Program-made: the position numbers and the translations under genes
The notes under the pieces: model-generated
What the model was told of the DNA's origin: nothing
Database searches by the model: none
The model's input: only the letters and a program-made list of their open reading frames with translations
Source of the DNA: an uncultured Bacteroidales bacterium
Lineage (GTDB): Bacteria; Bacteroidota; Bacteroidia; Bacteroidales; Muribaculaceae
NCBI GenBank assembly: GCA_947175575.1
Contig: CAMWNG010000001.1
Coordinates: 62,001-126,000 of the forward strand
Reading direction: 5' to 3'
Length of the DNA: 64,000 nt
In this document: in pieces, positions 46,831 to 57,186 of the stretch
Numbering within the stretch: the stretch's first letter is position 1
Layout of the letters: each line of letters begins with the position of its first letter

Positions 46831-49374
46831 TTGAATACTGTTGCAAATATACGCATTCGATTTGGATTGACGATATTGTCAGCGTTACTTTTATTCACGA
46901 TACTTCCTGTTGAAGCCGTGGACGGCTACTTCGTGCGCGGAATAGTACGCGATTCGATAACGGACGAACCACTTCCCTATGCATCTGTCATTATTGGAGA
47001 AAGCGGTCGCGGAACAGTTTCAGACAATAACGGTGTGTTCGAATTCACTGTGCCGTCATCAACAAGTTCATTTCAGGTGAGCTATATGGGATATGAAAAA
47101 AAAATCATTCCGGTAAAGCGTGGCATGGTGAACATGTATGCCGTCTATCTGTCGCCTACATCGACCGGGCTTAAGGAAATAGTTGTCCATAAAGGGAAGT
47201 ATTCCAAGAAAAATAATCCGGCGGTTGATTTTTTGAATCGACTGAAGGAAATGTCTGCCATGTCAGACCCTCGTACAAGACCATTTTACTCATATGATAA
47301 ATACGAGAAGATTAATCTTGGACTTAATAACTTTACAGTGGAAGATAAGAACTTTCTTAAAGAAAAATTCCCTTTTCTGGTTGAATATGTTGACACATCG
47401 GAGGTTTCAGGAAAACCTTACCTAACACTTTTGGTTAAAGAAAAGAAATCAGGTATTTATCACCGTTCCGATCCTGAACATGATCTTGAAATTGTTGAAG
47501 GAATACGGAGTGCCGGGGTCGATCAGATATTGGATGGTGAGTCAACTCGAACATTTTTCGAAGACGTGATGCGTGAGGTGGATCTGTATTCTAATGACAT
47601 TACGCTCATGCAGAACCGATTTGTGAGTCCGCTTGGACGTCTGGCTCCGGATTTCTATAAATTTTATCTCACGGATACTGTTGACGTAGGGGGAGAACGG
47701 TGTTCAGTGCTATCATTCTATCCACACAATAAATCATCTTTCGGATTCATAGGACATATCTATGTGCCTGTCGATAGGGAGGATATGCCGGTGAGAAAAG
47801 TCGATATGCACGTACCTTCCGACATAAACCTCAACTTTGTTGATAATCTGTACATTTCACAGACCTATCTCGAATCCCCGGATGGTGCGCGTTTGAAACA
47901 TACAGATGATCTGACCGTTGAGTTAAGCATTGCGGGTAAAGGACAGTTATACGCATCGCGGCGGACTATACTTAACAACCATTCATTTAATCCTGTACCG
48001 GATACAGTGTTCAACTCAACCGGTCCGACACCGGATGAACTCGAAAGAGATTCTGCATATTGGGCGCAGGTGCGTCCAATTGATGTGGGCCGTGGAGATG
48101 TCGGTGCAGCACACTTGATGGATCGCTTGCGTCGCGTACCACTTTATTACTGGACTGAAAAAATCCTTAAGTTCGCTTTTACCGGATATGTCAACACTTC
48201 CGAACATTCCTATTTCGATGTTGGTCCACTCAACTCTGTATTAAGCTTCAATAACCTCGAAGATATCAGACTTAGGATAGGCGGTATGACAACGGCGCAT
48301 CTGTCGCCACATTGGTTCGGCAGATTTTATGTGGCATACGGATTTTTCGATCATCGGTGGAAATATCAGGCCGAGGCTGAATATTCCTTCAACCGGAAGC
48401 GATATCATTCACGGGAATTTCCTGTCCATGCTTTGAGGTTCACCACTTCATACGACTTCGAGAGACCTGGACAGAATTATTCGTTTACCTCAGGAGATAA
48501 TATCGTTTTGTCGCTTAAACGAAAAAGCGATGACAGGGCTGTCTACCGTAATCGTCAGCTGTTGGAATATATCTGGGAAAACGAATCACATTTTTCGGTT
48601 AATATGGCCGTCGAGCATATTCATCGAACTCCGGCCCATAGCATGCCGTTGATCACCGGTTACGGTCAGATTATCGAATCGCTTAATACGAATGCCGCGA
48701 CACTGACGTTACGCTACGCACCCGGTGAGAAATTTTTTCAAACAAGGACCTACCGCATTCCGGTCAACTTGGATGCTCCGGCCGTATCACTTCGCCAGAC
48801 CTATGCCCCGAGACATCTGTGGGGCACTCGTTATGGTGTTAACCGCACCGAAATAGATGTCTCCAAACGATGGTGGTTCTCTGCTTTTGGATACCTTGAC
48901 ACCTATGCAGGAGGAGGTCATTGCTGGGGTGAGACGTCTTTTCTCGATTTATACACACCTGAGGTGAATTTGTCGTATATTATTCAGCCTCGCAGTTTCG
49001 CGTTGATGAACCCTATGGAGTTCGTAGCATCAACGTGGGCATGGTGGGACTTCACATATTGGGCCAACGGAGCCATCTTTAACTATATTCCCGGTATACG
49101 CAAACTGAAACTCCGTGAAGTTTTCGGTTTCCGCGGTTATTGGGGAAATCTGGATGCCTCCTCTAATCCATCGGATAACAAGGAATTGCCCGTGCTTCCT
49201 GACGGCACGGATGCCATCCGGCTCGATCACGGCCCGTATATGGAAGCCTCAGTAGGACTTGACAATATATTCAGAGTTTTACGACTTGATTATGTATGGA
49301 GACTGAATTACCGGCATACTCCCTACTCCATTAACCGGTCCGGCATAAGGGTGGCTCTCCATTTCACTTTTTGA
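46831..49374 (+). CDS. DUF5686-like outer-membrane protein with carboxypeptidase-regulatory-like N-terminal domain
   Basis: FVRGIVRDSITDEPLPYASVIIGESGRGTVSDNNGVFEF, barrel-like C-terminus ending HFTF; only a TTG start available before the signal peptide. Confidence 0.8.
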   Translation: MNTVANIRIRFGLTILSALLLFTILPVEAVDGYFVRGIVRDSITDEPLPYASVIIGESGRGTVSDNNGVFEFTVPSSTSSFQVSYMGYEKKIIPVKRGMVNMYAVYLSPTSTGLKEIVVHKGKYSKKNNPAVDFLNRLKEMSAMSDPRTRPFYSYDKYEKINLGLNNFTVEDKNFLKEKFPFLVEYVDTSEVSGKPYLTLLVKEKKSGIYHRSDPEHDLEIVEGIRSAGVDQILDGESTRTFFEDVMREVDLYSNDITLMQNRFVSPLGRLAPDFYKFYLTDTVDVGGERCSVLSFYPHNKSSFGFIGHIYVPVDREDMPVRKVDMHVPSDINLNFVDNLYISQTYLESPDGARLKHTDDLTVELSIAGKGQLYASRRTILNNHSFNPVPDTVFNSTGPTPDELERDSAYWAQVRPIDVGRGDVGAAHLMDRLRRVPLYYWTEKILKFAFTGYVNTSEHSYFDVGPLNSVLSFNNLEDIRLRIGGMTTAHLSPHWFGRFYVAYGFFDHRWKYQAEAEYSFNRKRYHSREFPVHALRFTTSYDFERPGQNYSFTSGDNIVLSLKRKSDDRAVYRNRQLLEYIWENESHFSVNMAVEHIHRTPAHSMPLITGYGQIIESLNTNAATLTLRYAPGEKFFQTRTYRIPVNLDAPAVSLRQTYAPRHLWGTRYGVNRTEIDVSKRWWFSAFGYLDTYAGGGHCWGETSFLDLYTPEVNLSYIIQPRSFALMNPMEFVASTWAWWDFTYWANGAIFNYIPGIRKLKLREVFGFRGYWGNLDASSNPSDNKELPVLPDGTDAIRLDHGPYMEASVGLDNIFRVLRLDYVWRLNYRHTPYSINRSGIRVALHFTF

Positions 49375-49406
49375 TTTGTGAATTTTAATAAAAATAGCTA
49401 CCTTTG
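49375..49406 (+). promoter_or_regulatory. Bacteroidetes promoter upstream of rfbA
   Basis: TTTG (49375-49378) - 20 nt - TACCTTTG (49399-49406). Confidence 0.75.
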
Positions 49407-49427
49407 TAAACTTAAAGTCAAGTTGAT

Positions 49428-50330
49428 ATGAAAGGTATTGTTCTGGCCGGTGGATCCGGTACACGATTATATCCCATAACCAAAGGTGTGTCAAAACAGC
49501 TTCTGCCGATTTATGACAAACCGATGGTATATTATCCCATTGCTACGCTGATGCAGGCAGGTATACGTGAAATCCTGATTATATCCACACCACTGGATCT
49601 CCCGGGATTCAGACGCTTGCTGGGTGATGGTTCTGACTATGGGGTAAAATTCCAATATGCAGAACAGCCTTCGCCTGACGGACTTGCTCAGGCCTTCGTA
49701 ATAGGACGTGATTTTATTGGTGATGATGACGTTTGTCTCGTTCTGGGGGACAACATCTTTCATGGAGCGGATTTTATACCCCGGCTTGCAGATGCCGTTC
49801 AAACGGCATCTGCGGATGACAAAGCCACTGTATTCGGGTATTGGGTAAATGATCCCGAACGCTACGGAGTGGCGGAATTCGATTCAGACGGAAATTGCAT
49901 CAGCATAGAGGAAAAACCTGAAAATCCCAAAAGTAATTATGCCATCGTCGGATTATATTTCTACCCGAACGATGTTGTAAAGGTCGCTGCCGAGATACGT
50001 CCTTCCGACCGTGGCGAATATGAGATTACCTCTGTCAACAGCCATTATCTCGCACAGCGACGGCTTAAGGTCCAACTTCTGCCACGAGGTTTCGCATGGC
50101 TTGACACCGGTACACACGATTCATTGGCAGAAGCGTCCATATATGTTGAGGTGCTGGAAAAACGCCAGGGACTAAAGATTGCATGCCTCGAGGGTATCGC
50201 TTACCGCAAAGGCTGGATTACAAAAGAGCAGTTGATGGAGATCGCAAGACCAATGCTTAAGAATCAGTATGGTCAATATCTCATGAAAGTTATAACCGAG
50301 TTAGAGCATAGCTGCGATATAAATCTCTGA
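49428..50330 (+). CDS. rfbA: Glucose-1-phosphate thymidylyltransferase
   Basis: [46 protein letters not shown]. Confidence 0.96.
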   Translation: MKGIVLAGGSGTRLYPITKGVSKQLLPIYDKPMVYYPIATLMQAGIREILIISTPLDLPGFRRLLGDGSDYGVKFQYAEQPSPDGLAQAFVIGRDFIGDDDVCLVLGDNIFHGADFIPRLADAVQTASADDKATVFGYWVNDPERYGVAEFDSDGNCISIEEKPENPKSNYAIVGLYFYPNDVVKVAAEIRPSDRGEYEITSVNSHYLAQRRLKVQLLPRGFAWLDTGTHDSLAEASIYVEVLEKRQGLKIACLEGIAYRKGWITKEQLMEIARPMLKNQYGQYLMKVITELEHSCDINL

Positions 50331-50334
50331 TTGA

Positions 50335-50895
50335 ATGAATATCATTAAAACACATATCGCCGGAGTTCTCATTCTGGAGCCACGCATATTCAAAGACTCC
50401 AGAGGATATTTTTACGAGAGCTATAACAAAAAAGAATTCGACAGGATGGTCGGTACTACTGACTTCGTACAGGATAATATATCATGTTCGCGTCGAGGAG
50501 TAATGCGAGGACTGCATTTCCAGCGCCCCCCTCATGCTCAGGCCAAGTTAGTGAGATGTATGGAAGGTGCAGTTCTTGATGTAGCTTTGGATATAAGAGT
50601 CGGCTCGCCTACATACGGCCAATATGTCTCATGTCTTTTGACCGGTGACAATTTCAGGCAATTTTTTATCCCGCGTGGCTTCGCACACGGCTTCGTCGTC
50701 TTATCAGATAAGGCGGTGTTTCAATACAAATGCGACAATTTCTATGCGCCGGATGCGGAAGGAGGTATAGACATCTGCGATTCCTCACTTAATATCGATT
50801 GGGGTCTCGATCCTTCTGAAGTGATTCTGAGCGATAAAGATTCCGGACATCCGTTGCTGTCTGAATTCGTCTCGCCTTTTACATACGAAAAGTAA
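50335..50895 (+). CDS. rfbC: dTDP-4-dehydrorhamnose 3,5-epimerase
   Basis: GVMRGLHFQRPPHAQAKLVRCMEGAVLDVALDIRVGSPTYG, RGFAHGF. Confidence 0.95.
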   Translation: MNIIKTHIAGVLILEPRIFKDSRGYFYESYNKKEFDRMVGTTDFVQDNISCSRRGVMRGLHFQRPPHAQAKLVRCMEGAVLDVALDIRVGSPTYGQYVSCLLTGDNFRQFFIPRGFAHGFVVLSDKAVFQYKCDNFYAPDAEGGIDICDSSLNIDWGLDPSEVILSDKDSGHPLLSEFVSPFTYEK

Positions 50896-50911
50896 ACCAA
50901 ATTACTGCCAC

Positions 50912-52045
50912 ATGAAACGAAATATTCTGATTACCGGAGGTGCCGGTTTCATCGGCTCGCACGTTGTCAGACTCTTTGTGAACAAATATCCTGACTATCG
51001 CATAATCTGTCTTGATCTGCTTACCTACGCCGGGAATCTGGAAAATCTTGCAGATGTCGAGCACAGAGAAAACTATGCATTCGTCAAAGCCGATATTGCG
51101 GACCTTGACGCCATGCGAGATGTAATGAAAAAATATGATATCGATGGTGTGATTAACCTCGCAGCCGAAAGTCATGTCGACCGGTCCATAACCGATCCCT
51201 TCTCTTTTGCCAGAACGAACGTGATGGGCACACTTGCATTGTTGCAGGCCGCTAAAGAATATTGGATGCAGTCTCCCGGCGGTTTTGACGGTAAGATGTT
51301 CTATCATATCTCCACCGATGAGGTCTACGGTTCGCTTCCGGTAGATTGTCCCGACGGAACTGTGCCGCCTTTCTCGGCTCATTCATCGCGTGAAGGTCAG
51401 GTGGCATACGGTAGCAGTTATTTCACTGAACAGTCGGCCTACTCTCCACATTCTCCATATTCGGCCTCGAAAGCATCCTCAGATCATTTCGTGCGTGCAT
51501 TCCACGATACATACGGAATGCCTACTGTCATCTCGAATTGTTCCAATAATTACGGTCCCTACCAGTTCCCGGAGAAGCTAATTCCTCTGTTCATAAATAA
51601 TATACGCAAAGGCCTTCCGCTGCCTGTTTACGGAAAAGGCCTGAATATACGCGACTGGCTTTATGTCGAGGATCATGCCCGGGCCATCGACCTAATTTTC
51701 CATAACGGCTCACCATCTGATACCTACAATATCGGAGGCTTCAATGAATGGAAAAACATTGATCTGGTGCGCTTGCTGGTCAAGGTCACTGACCGTGTGC
51801 TCGGAAATCCGGAAGGATACTCGGAGCATCTGATAACCTTTGTGACAGATCGTCCCGGACACGATGCCCGGTATGCCATCGACTCGCGAAAACTCCAGGC
51901 TGGCCTCGGCTGGGAACCCTCTCTGCAATTCGAGGAAGGCTTGGAACGTACTGTCCGGTGGTATCTGAGTCATCAGGAATGGCTTGACCGCATAACGTCG
52001 GGCGAATACGTGAAATATTACGAAACTATGTACAGCAACCGCTAA
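50912..52045 (+). CDS. rfbB: dTDP-glucose 4,6-dehydratase
   Basis: ILITGGAGFIGSHVVRLFVNKYPDYRIICLDLLTYAGNLENL, STDEVYGSL, YSASKASSDHFVRA. Confidence 0.96.
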   Translation: MKRNILITGGAGFIGSHVVRLFVNKYPDYRIICLDLLTYAGNLENLADVEHRENYAFVKADIADLDAMRDVMKKYDIDGVINLAAESHVDRSITDPFSFARTNVMGTLALLQAAKEYWMQSPGGFDGKMFYHISTDEVYGSLPVDCPDGTVPPFSAHSSREGQVAYGSSYFTEQSAYSPHSPYSASKASSDHFVRAFHDTYGMPTVISNCSNNYGPYQFPEKLIPLFINNIRKGLPLPVYGKGLNIRDWLYVEDHARAIDLIFHNGSPSDTYNIGGFNEWKNIDLVRLLVKVTDRVLGNPEGYSEHLITFVTDRPGHDARYAIDSRKLQAGLGWEPSLQFEEGLERTVRWYLSHQEWLDRITSGEYVKYYETMYSNR

Positions 52046-52051
52046 TCATAT

Positions 52052-54172
52052 ATGAAGAATCTTGCCGTAATCTTTCTGACGCTTTTAATGCTGCTCACGT
52101 CGGGCGTGCAGAATCGCGTTTATGCCATGAAGCACACTGACGAAGTAATGGCCAATATCAGACATCATCTTTCTACTATCAATGAGCCGGCCGATTCATT
52201 GCCCCCGCTGTTGAATCTTTTTGATCTCGAACAGGCTGTTGGATTGAGAAAGAATTACGACTCGCTCGCGGTGGTGATTTACGATGTTGCGCTTAGGGCC
52301 GGAAACTCTACAGTAGCACTCGAGATGTTGCGTCATCAGGCAAATTCTGTCAACACCAAAGGTTTGAATCTTAAGAAGCTTCTTAAAGAGACAGAGCGGT
52401 TCGAAGGGCATGCTGATAAGAAAGCAACCGAGACATTCATCCTCATGCGGTTAAACCGATATTATACTTATTTGACTGACGCCGACTCCACCCAGACTCA
52501 GTTTCAGGAACAATTGAGAGAGATTACGGTTGCTCCTCCCAAAGACATTTATGATAATATCGTTAAACTTCATGCAGTGTGTATGCATCTTTCGAAAGAA
52601 AAATCACGAGAGCTGCTTCCCAAATATTTCGGCAGACTTGAAACCCTTGTTGATTCGGTTCACGATCGTACTCATGCTCTTGCAAGCACAGTGTATCTCC
52701 ATTCGGCACTTGCTTATTCGGATGCTGACGTCACTGACCGCGCGTTGGAATCTGATCGTAAACTGCTTGAGCTGATGGACACCATGGACATGCAATATGA
52801 AGCCGCAGGACGTCCGTTCAGAGAATATGGTAATGCCAAATACATGGCATATAGACGCATGCTTCGAAACTGGCGCGACCTATCTTCATCCGAACTTGAA
52901 AATCTGTATGCGAAAGCAAACGAGGCCGCGGCCAATGCACCGCAGGCACAGATTGCCGATCGACTCAATCCTCTTGTCGATATATACTACAACATGGGTA
53001 AGAAGAATTATTCCGAGGCAAAACCCTTGTTGGAAAAAGCTCTTGCAAGAGCTGATAACAACTCGCGGCGCACTGAATTGTTACGCGACATGATGATCGT
53101 TGCTAAAGCTACCGATGACACCGAAACATACATGAACATCGCTGATGAGTATGTCCAGCATCTGCATACTATTCTAAACAACAGACTTCAGGAACGCTAT
53201 AAAGAATTACAGGTCGCATACGACATCAATCAATTTAAATCTGAGATTACTTCTCTTAAAAACGAGAAAAAAAATACACAGATCGGTTTTCAACGCACGA
53301 TTATATGGATTTCGCTGAGTGCTTTGCTTGTTCTTCTTATTCTTTTGTTTTTCCTTATCAGGCAATACTCTCATTCGAGAAAACTCGCTCAGAATCTTGC
53401 GCAGATAAACAAGGCATTGGTCAAGGAAAGCGAATCACTCAGAAAATCAAAAGCTGAGATTATCGAGATGCGCGACGAGGCTCAGAAGGCCAATCAGTTC
53501 AAGACTACATTCATGCGCAACCTCGGACGAGAAATTTCCGTACCCCTCAATTCGATAGTAGAACACTCGCGCCTTATTGTCGATTGCATCGACTCCACCA
53601 ACAAACCCTATCTGACCCAGTATGCCGAAATGATCCAGTTCAACGGAGATTATATAACAACTGTGGTCAATGATGTGCTGCATCTCGCACAGCTCGATTC
53701 CGATTCCCTCAGCCTGTCGCGTTCACTTGTCGATATTCGTAAGATAGCGGAACTGGTTATTGATACCGTCACACCGGAAATTAAGGAAGATGTGAAACTC
53801 GTTTTCGACCCGGATTCCGTGAATCCCATAATCTATACCGATCCCCGGCGCGTTCAGCAGATTCTGATGAATGTCGTTTCGAACGCTGCGAAATTCACTG
53901 CTTCAGGAACCGTTACCTTGCAATGCAACTTCGTAAATCAGGGTAAGATGGTGGCTATTTCAGTGACTGACACCGGTGTCGGCATCGATCCGAAATACAA
54001 GGATGTAATTTTTGACCGTTTTGTAAAGATAGATGACAACACTCCCGGTGCCGGACTTGGTCTTCCGCTCGCACGCATGCTCGCACGACTTCTCGGAGGT
54101 GACTTGACATTTGATTCCAATTACCGTAAAGGGGCGCGATTCGTATTAACCATACCAAATACCACCAAATAA
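52052..54172 (+). CDS. Membrane sensor histidine-kinase-like protein with degenerate HisKA box and intact HATPase motifs
   Basis: Helical extracytoplasmic sensor, TM TIIWISLSALLVLLILLFFLI, HisKA-like FMRNLGREISVPLNSIVEHSRLI, N-box NVVSNAAKF, G1 DTGVGID, G2 GAGLGLPLA. Confidence 0.85.
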   Translation: MKNLAVIFLTLLMLLTSGVQNRVYAMKHTDEVMANIRHHLSTINEPADSLPPLLNLFDLEQAVGLRKNYDSLAVVIYDVALRAGNSTVALEMLRHQANSVNTKGLNLKKLLKETERFEGHADKKATETFILMRLNRYYTYLTDADSTQTQFQEQLREITVAPPKDIYDNIVKLHAVCMHLSKEKSRELLPKYFGRLETLVDSVHDRTHALASTVYLHSALAYSDADVTDRALESDRKLLELMDTMDMQYEAAGRPFREYGNAKYMAYRRMLRNWRDLSSSELENLYAKANEAAANAPQAQIADRLNPLVDIYYNMGKKNYSEAKPLLEKALARADNNSRRTELLRDMMIVAKATDDTETYMNIADEYVQHLHTILNNRLQERYKELQVAYDINQFKSEITSLKNEKKNTQIGFQRTIIWISLSALLVLLILLFFLIRQYSHSRKLAQNLAQINKALVKESESLRKSKAEIIEMRDEAQKANQFKTTFMRNLGREISVPLNSIVEHSRLIVDCIDSTNKPYLTQYAEMIQFNGDYITTVVNDVLHLAQLDSDSLSLSRSLVDIRKIAELVIDTVTPEIKEDVKLVFDPDSVNPIIYTDPRRVQQILMNVVSNAAKFTASGTVTLQCNFVNQGKMVAISVTDTGVGIDPKYKDVIFDRFVKIDDNTPGAGLGLPLARMLARLLGGDLTFDSNYRKGARFVLTIPNTTK

Positions 54173-54183
54173 GGTTGTTTCGG

Positions 54184-57100
54184 ATGGCTGAAAAGTTTCT
54201 TGAGCAGATAGCCCGCAATTATACAGCTCCGGAACGCATCGGTTCTCTGGGCGATATACTTTTTATAATGCCGAATAAACGCTCCGGCATGTTTTTGAAA
54301 CATTATATTCAGAAACATGCCGGGAATACTCCGGTATTTATGCCTCGTTTCGCCACCATGCAGCGTCTTGCGTCTTCCATGTTGCGCATACCGGAAGCAT
54401 CAAGGAACGAATTGCTGTTCATGCTTTATAATGCATATATTGAAGAAGTCAGTAAGGCAGCCCATCAGGAGCGACCAACAGAATTCGACCGCTTTATCTT
54501 CTGGGGAGATATGATCCTGTCGGACTATGACCTTATTGACAAATCTCTGGCAGATCCGGCCAAACTGTATGCTAATCTCAGTGACCTGCATGATCTTCAG
54601 GCCGATTACCTGACTGATGAGCAGAAAGAGGTTATAACGCGTATCTGGGGACCGACAAACATGACCGGACAGACGGACTCTTTCTGGTTCCCGTCCGGAA
54701 AAGAATTGGCCAAGACCGACATTGTGCGCAAATTCGTTAGCCTATGGGAAATTCTTGGGCCGATGTATTTTAATCTCAGAAACAGACTCAATCAGGCCGG
54801 AATGTCCACTCCCGGCATATTGATTAGGAAAGCTGCAGAGTTGCTCCGCGATTCTGTTCCTGAAAGTATGTTGCGTAAGAAATTTGTGTTCGTGGGATTG
54901 AGTGACGTGTCTACTGCAGAGTTGTCAATCATGGAGTCGCTTAATCGTAAAGGAATCGCAGATTTTTTCTGGGACATTGATCTTCCTTTGTTTGAAGGCG
55001 ATGATACGGATAATCCCGCATCCGGAGCTACCGCCATGATACGCACCCTTGCCCGCAAGTATCCGATGCCTGATGATTTCTCATTGGATCGGACGCATGT
55101 AACTCCGGAAATAAATATATTCGGAATTCCATCCACTGTGGGCATGGCCAAAGGCGCTGCAGGAACTATCCGTACTTTGCTCGAAAACGGGAATCTTTCC
55201 GCAGCCGACGCCATTGAAACAGCCGTTGTACTACCTGACCCATCGCAGCTCATGCCTTTTCTGCTCGGGCTGCCTCAAGGACTTCCGGGTCTGAATGTAA
55301 CCATGGCGCTGCCTTATGCAGACACGACTTTTGCGACACTGCTGCGAACGATAATACTTTTGCAAAACTCAGTGCGACGGACGCGCGAGGGTACAGTGTA
55401 CTATATGTACGAACAAGTACTCGAAATACTGCAACATCCGCATATCAGCATCATCTTACCGGATAAGATCGACATATTCCGGCAAAAGGTCATTGACTCC
55501 GGGAAACGCTTTATTGACGGTAAGTGGCTTGCAGAGGAACTTCCTGAACTCGAATTCATTTTCAATCCGATCAATAATCCTGACAGTCTTGAGGATACCT
55601 GTGAGTATCTTCGTAATTTACTGACCGAACTGACCGGAAGGCTCGGAAATATTGCTGAAAACTATCACGCTTCAGGCTCCGGCGAAATTGAAGCACTCGA
55701 ATATCTGTCAGGGCAGATAGATTCGCTTGAGGCACTTATCAGGCAATATGGTGTGGCCATGAAGGAATCCACATTCTTGCATTTGTTCGAACGCATCCTG
55801 AATGCCCGCCCTATCAATCTGGAAGGTACACCTCTTAGCGGAATGCAGGTGATGGGGGTGTTGGAGACTCGTTGCCTTGATTTCGACAATATCATATATA
55901 TGTCGCTAAACGAGAAGGTATTTCCAAGACGCGATTATGTCCGCACGATGATTCCCAACACTCTCAGACGTGGATATGGCTTGCCTACCATCCAACATTC
56001 AGAGAGCTTTTATTCATATTACTTTTTCCGTTCTCTGTCGCGTGCCTCTGTAATTACTCTGTTTTATGATTCAAGGACACCCGGATCTTCCACCGGTGAA
56101 ATGTCCCGTTTTCTGACACGCCTTCTCTATCTTCCAGGTGATGCTCGGGTAAAACTTTATCGGTCGGTACTTGAGAACAGCATGCCACCGTCAGCTCCAA
56201 TCGAAATTGCAAAGACACCCGCTGTCAAGGCCCGCTTAAATGAATATCTTAAAGGGGGCTCTCGATCGCTGTCGGCATCTTCACTGAAAAATTTATTCCA
56301 CTGTCCGCTTCGTTTTTATCTTCAGAACGTCAATCGCATCAACTACGAGGACGAACCAAGGGATTATCTGAATGCTGCCGCTATCGGAAGCATTTTCCAC
56401 GATACGATGCAGTTTCTTTTCCGCTCATATGAAGGTTCGTTGATAACATGTGATATCATAGATTCTCTGATGAGTCAGGACGCTCTTGACAAAGCTTTTT
56501 TCGAAAGTTTGACTCTGCATGCGGACTATCGTCCGGGAACTTCCGATGAAGACATGCGCTATGAATACATTGTGGTGAAAGCGGCCGTCCAACATCAGAT
56601 TAGATGTCTCCTTTCCGCAGAGAAAGACCGGATCATGTCCGACGGTGATTTCACCTATATCAAAGGCGAGGAGACATTCACTGTCGACTGGGATATAATT
56701 AAAGATAAATTGACGGTTAATTTTCTTATGATCATTGACCGTATCGATCGTCTCGCCGCGGATCATCTGCGCTTTATTGATTATAAGACCGGTGGAGACA
56801 AGACCGGTATCGGTAAGGATATTAATAATCTTTTTGAAAAATCAGATTGTGCCGGCATCCTGCAACTCATGATATACGCCGAGGCATACCACGACACTAA
56901 AGAATCTTCATCATCAATAGACATATCTCTCATAAACATAAGCGATGTGGTTAAATCTGGTCACATTGATCCGGTGATGTTCAACGGAAAACGACTGCCG
57001 CCCTGCCCCGACTTTCCAACGGAGTTCCGCGAAATTTTCAATGAGCGAATGGAAGAGTTCTTTTTGAAAGATACCCCGATACGTCAGACGGAAAATGTGG

Positions 57101-57186
57101 ACAATTGCAGATACTGTCCGTTCAATAACATCTGCAACCGTCAGACCACGGTGACGGAACATACTCATGACTCATATACGATATGA
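54184..57186 (+). CDS. PD-(D/E)XK nuclease family protein, AddB-like
   Basis: MIIDRIDRLAADHLRFIDYKTGG nuclease motif; C-terminal CRYCPFNNIC plus upstream FHCPLRFYLQ (Fe-S-type cysteines). Confidence 0.85.
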   Translation: MAEKFLEQIARNYTAPERIGSLGDILFIMPNKRSGMFLKHYIQKHAGNTPVFMPRFATMQRLASSMLRIPEASRNELLFMLYNAYIEEVSKAAHQERPTEFDRFIFWGDMILSDYDLIDKSLADPAKLYANLSDLHDLQADYLTDEQKEVITRIWGPTNMTGQTDSFWFPSGKELAKTDIVRKFVSLWEILGPMYFNLRNRLNQAGMSTPGILIRKAAELLRDSVPESMLRKKFVFVGLSDVSTAELSIMESLNRKGIADFFWDIDLPLFEGDDTDNPASGATAMIRTLARKYPMPDDFSLDRTHVTPEINIFGIPSTVGMAKGAAGTIRTLLENGNLSAADAIETAVVLPDPSQLMPFLLGLPQGLPGLNVTMALPYADTTFATLLRTIILLQNSVRRTREGTVYYMYEQVLEILQHPHISIILPDKIDIFRQKVIDSGKRFIDGKWLAEELPELEFIFNPINNPDSLEDTCEYLRNLLTELTGRLGNIAENYHASGSGEIEALEYLSGQIDSLEALIRQYGVAMKESTFLHLFERILNARPINLEGTPLSGMQVMGVLETRCLDFDNIIYMSLNEKVFPRRDYVRTMIPNTLRRGYGLPTIQHSESFYSYYFFRSLSRASVITLFYDSRTPGSSTGEMSRFLTRLLYLPGDARVKLYRSVLENSMPPSAPIEIAKTPAVKARLNEYLKGGSRSLSASSLKNLFHCPLRFYLQNVNRINYEDEPRDYLNAAAIGSIFHDTMQFLFRSYEGSLITCDIIDSLMSQDALDKAFFESLTLHADYRPGTSDEDMRYEYIVVKAAVQHQIRCLLSAEKDRIMSDGDFTYIKGEETFTVDWDIIKDKLTVNFLMIIDRIDRLAADHLRFIDYKTGGDKTGIGKDINNLFEKSDCAGILQLMIYAEAYHDTKESSSSIDISLINISDVVKSGHIDPVMFNGKRLPPCPDFPTEFREIFNERMEEFFLKDTPIRQTENVDNCRYCPFNNICNRQTTVTEHTHDSYTI

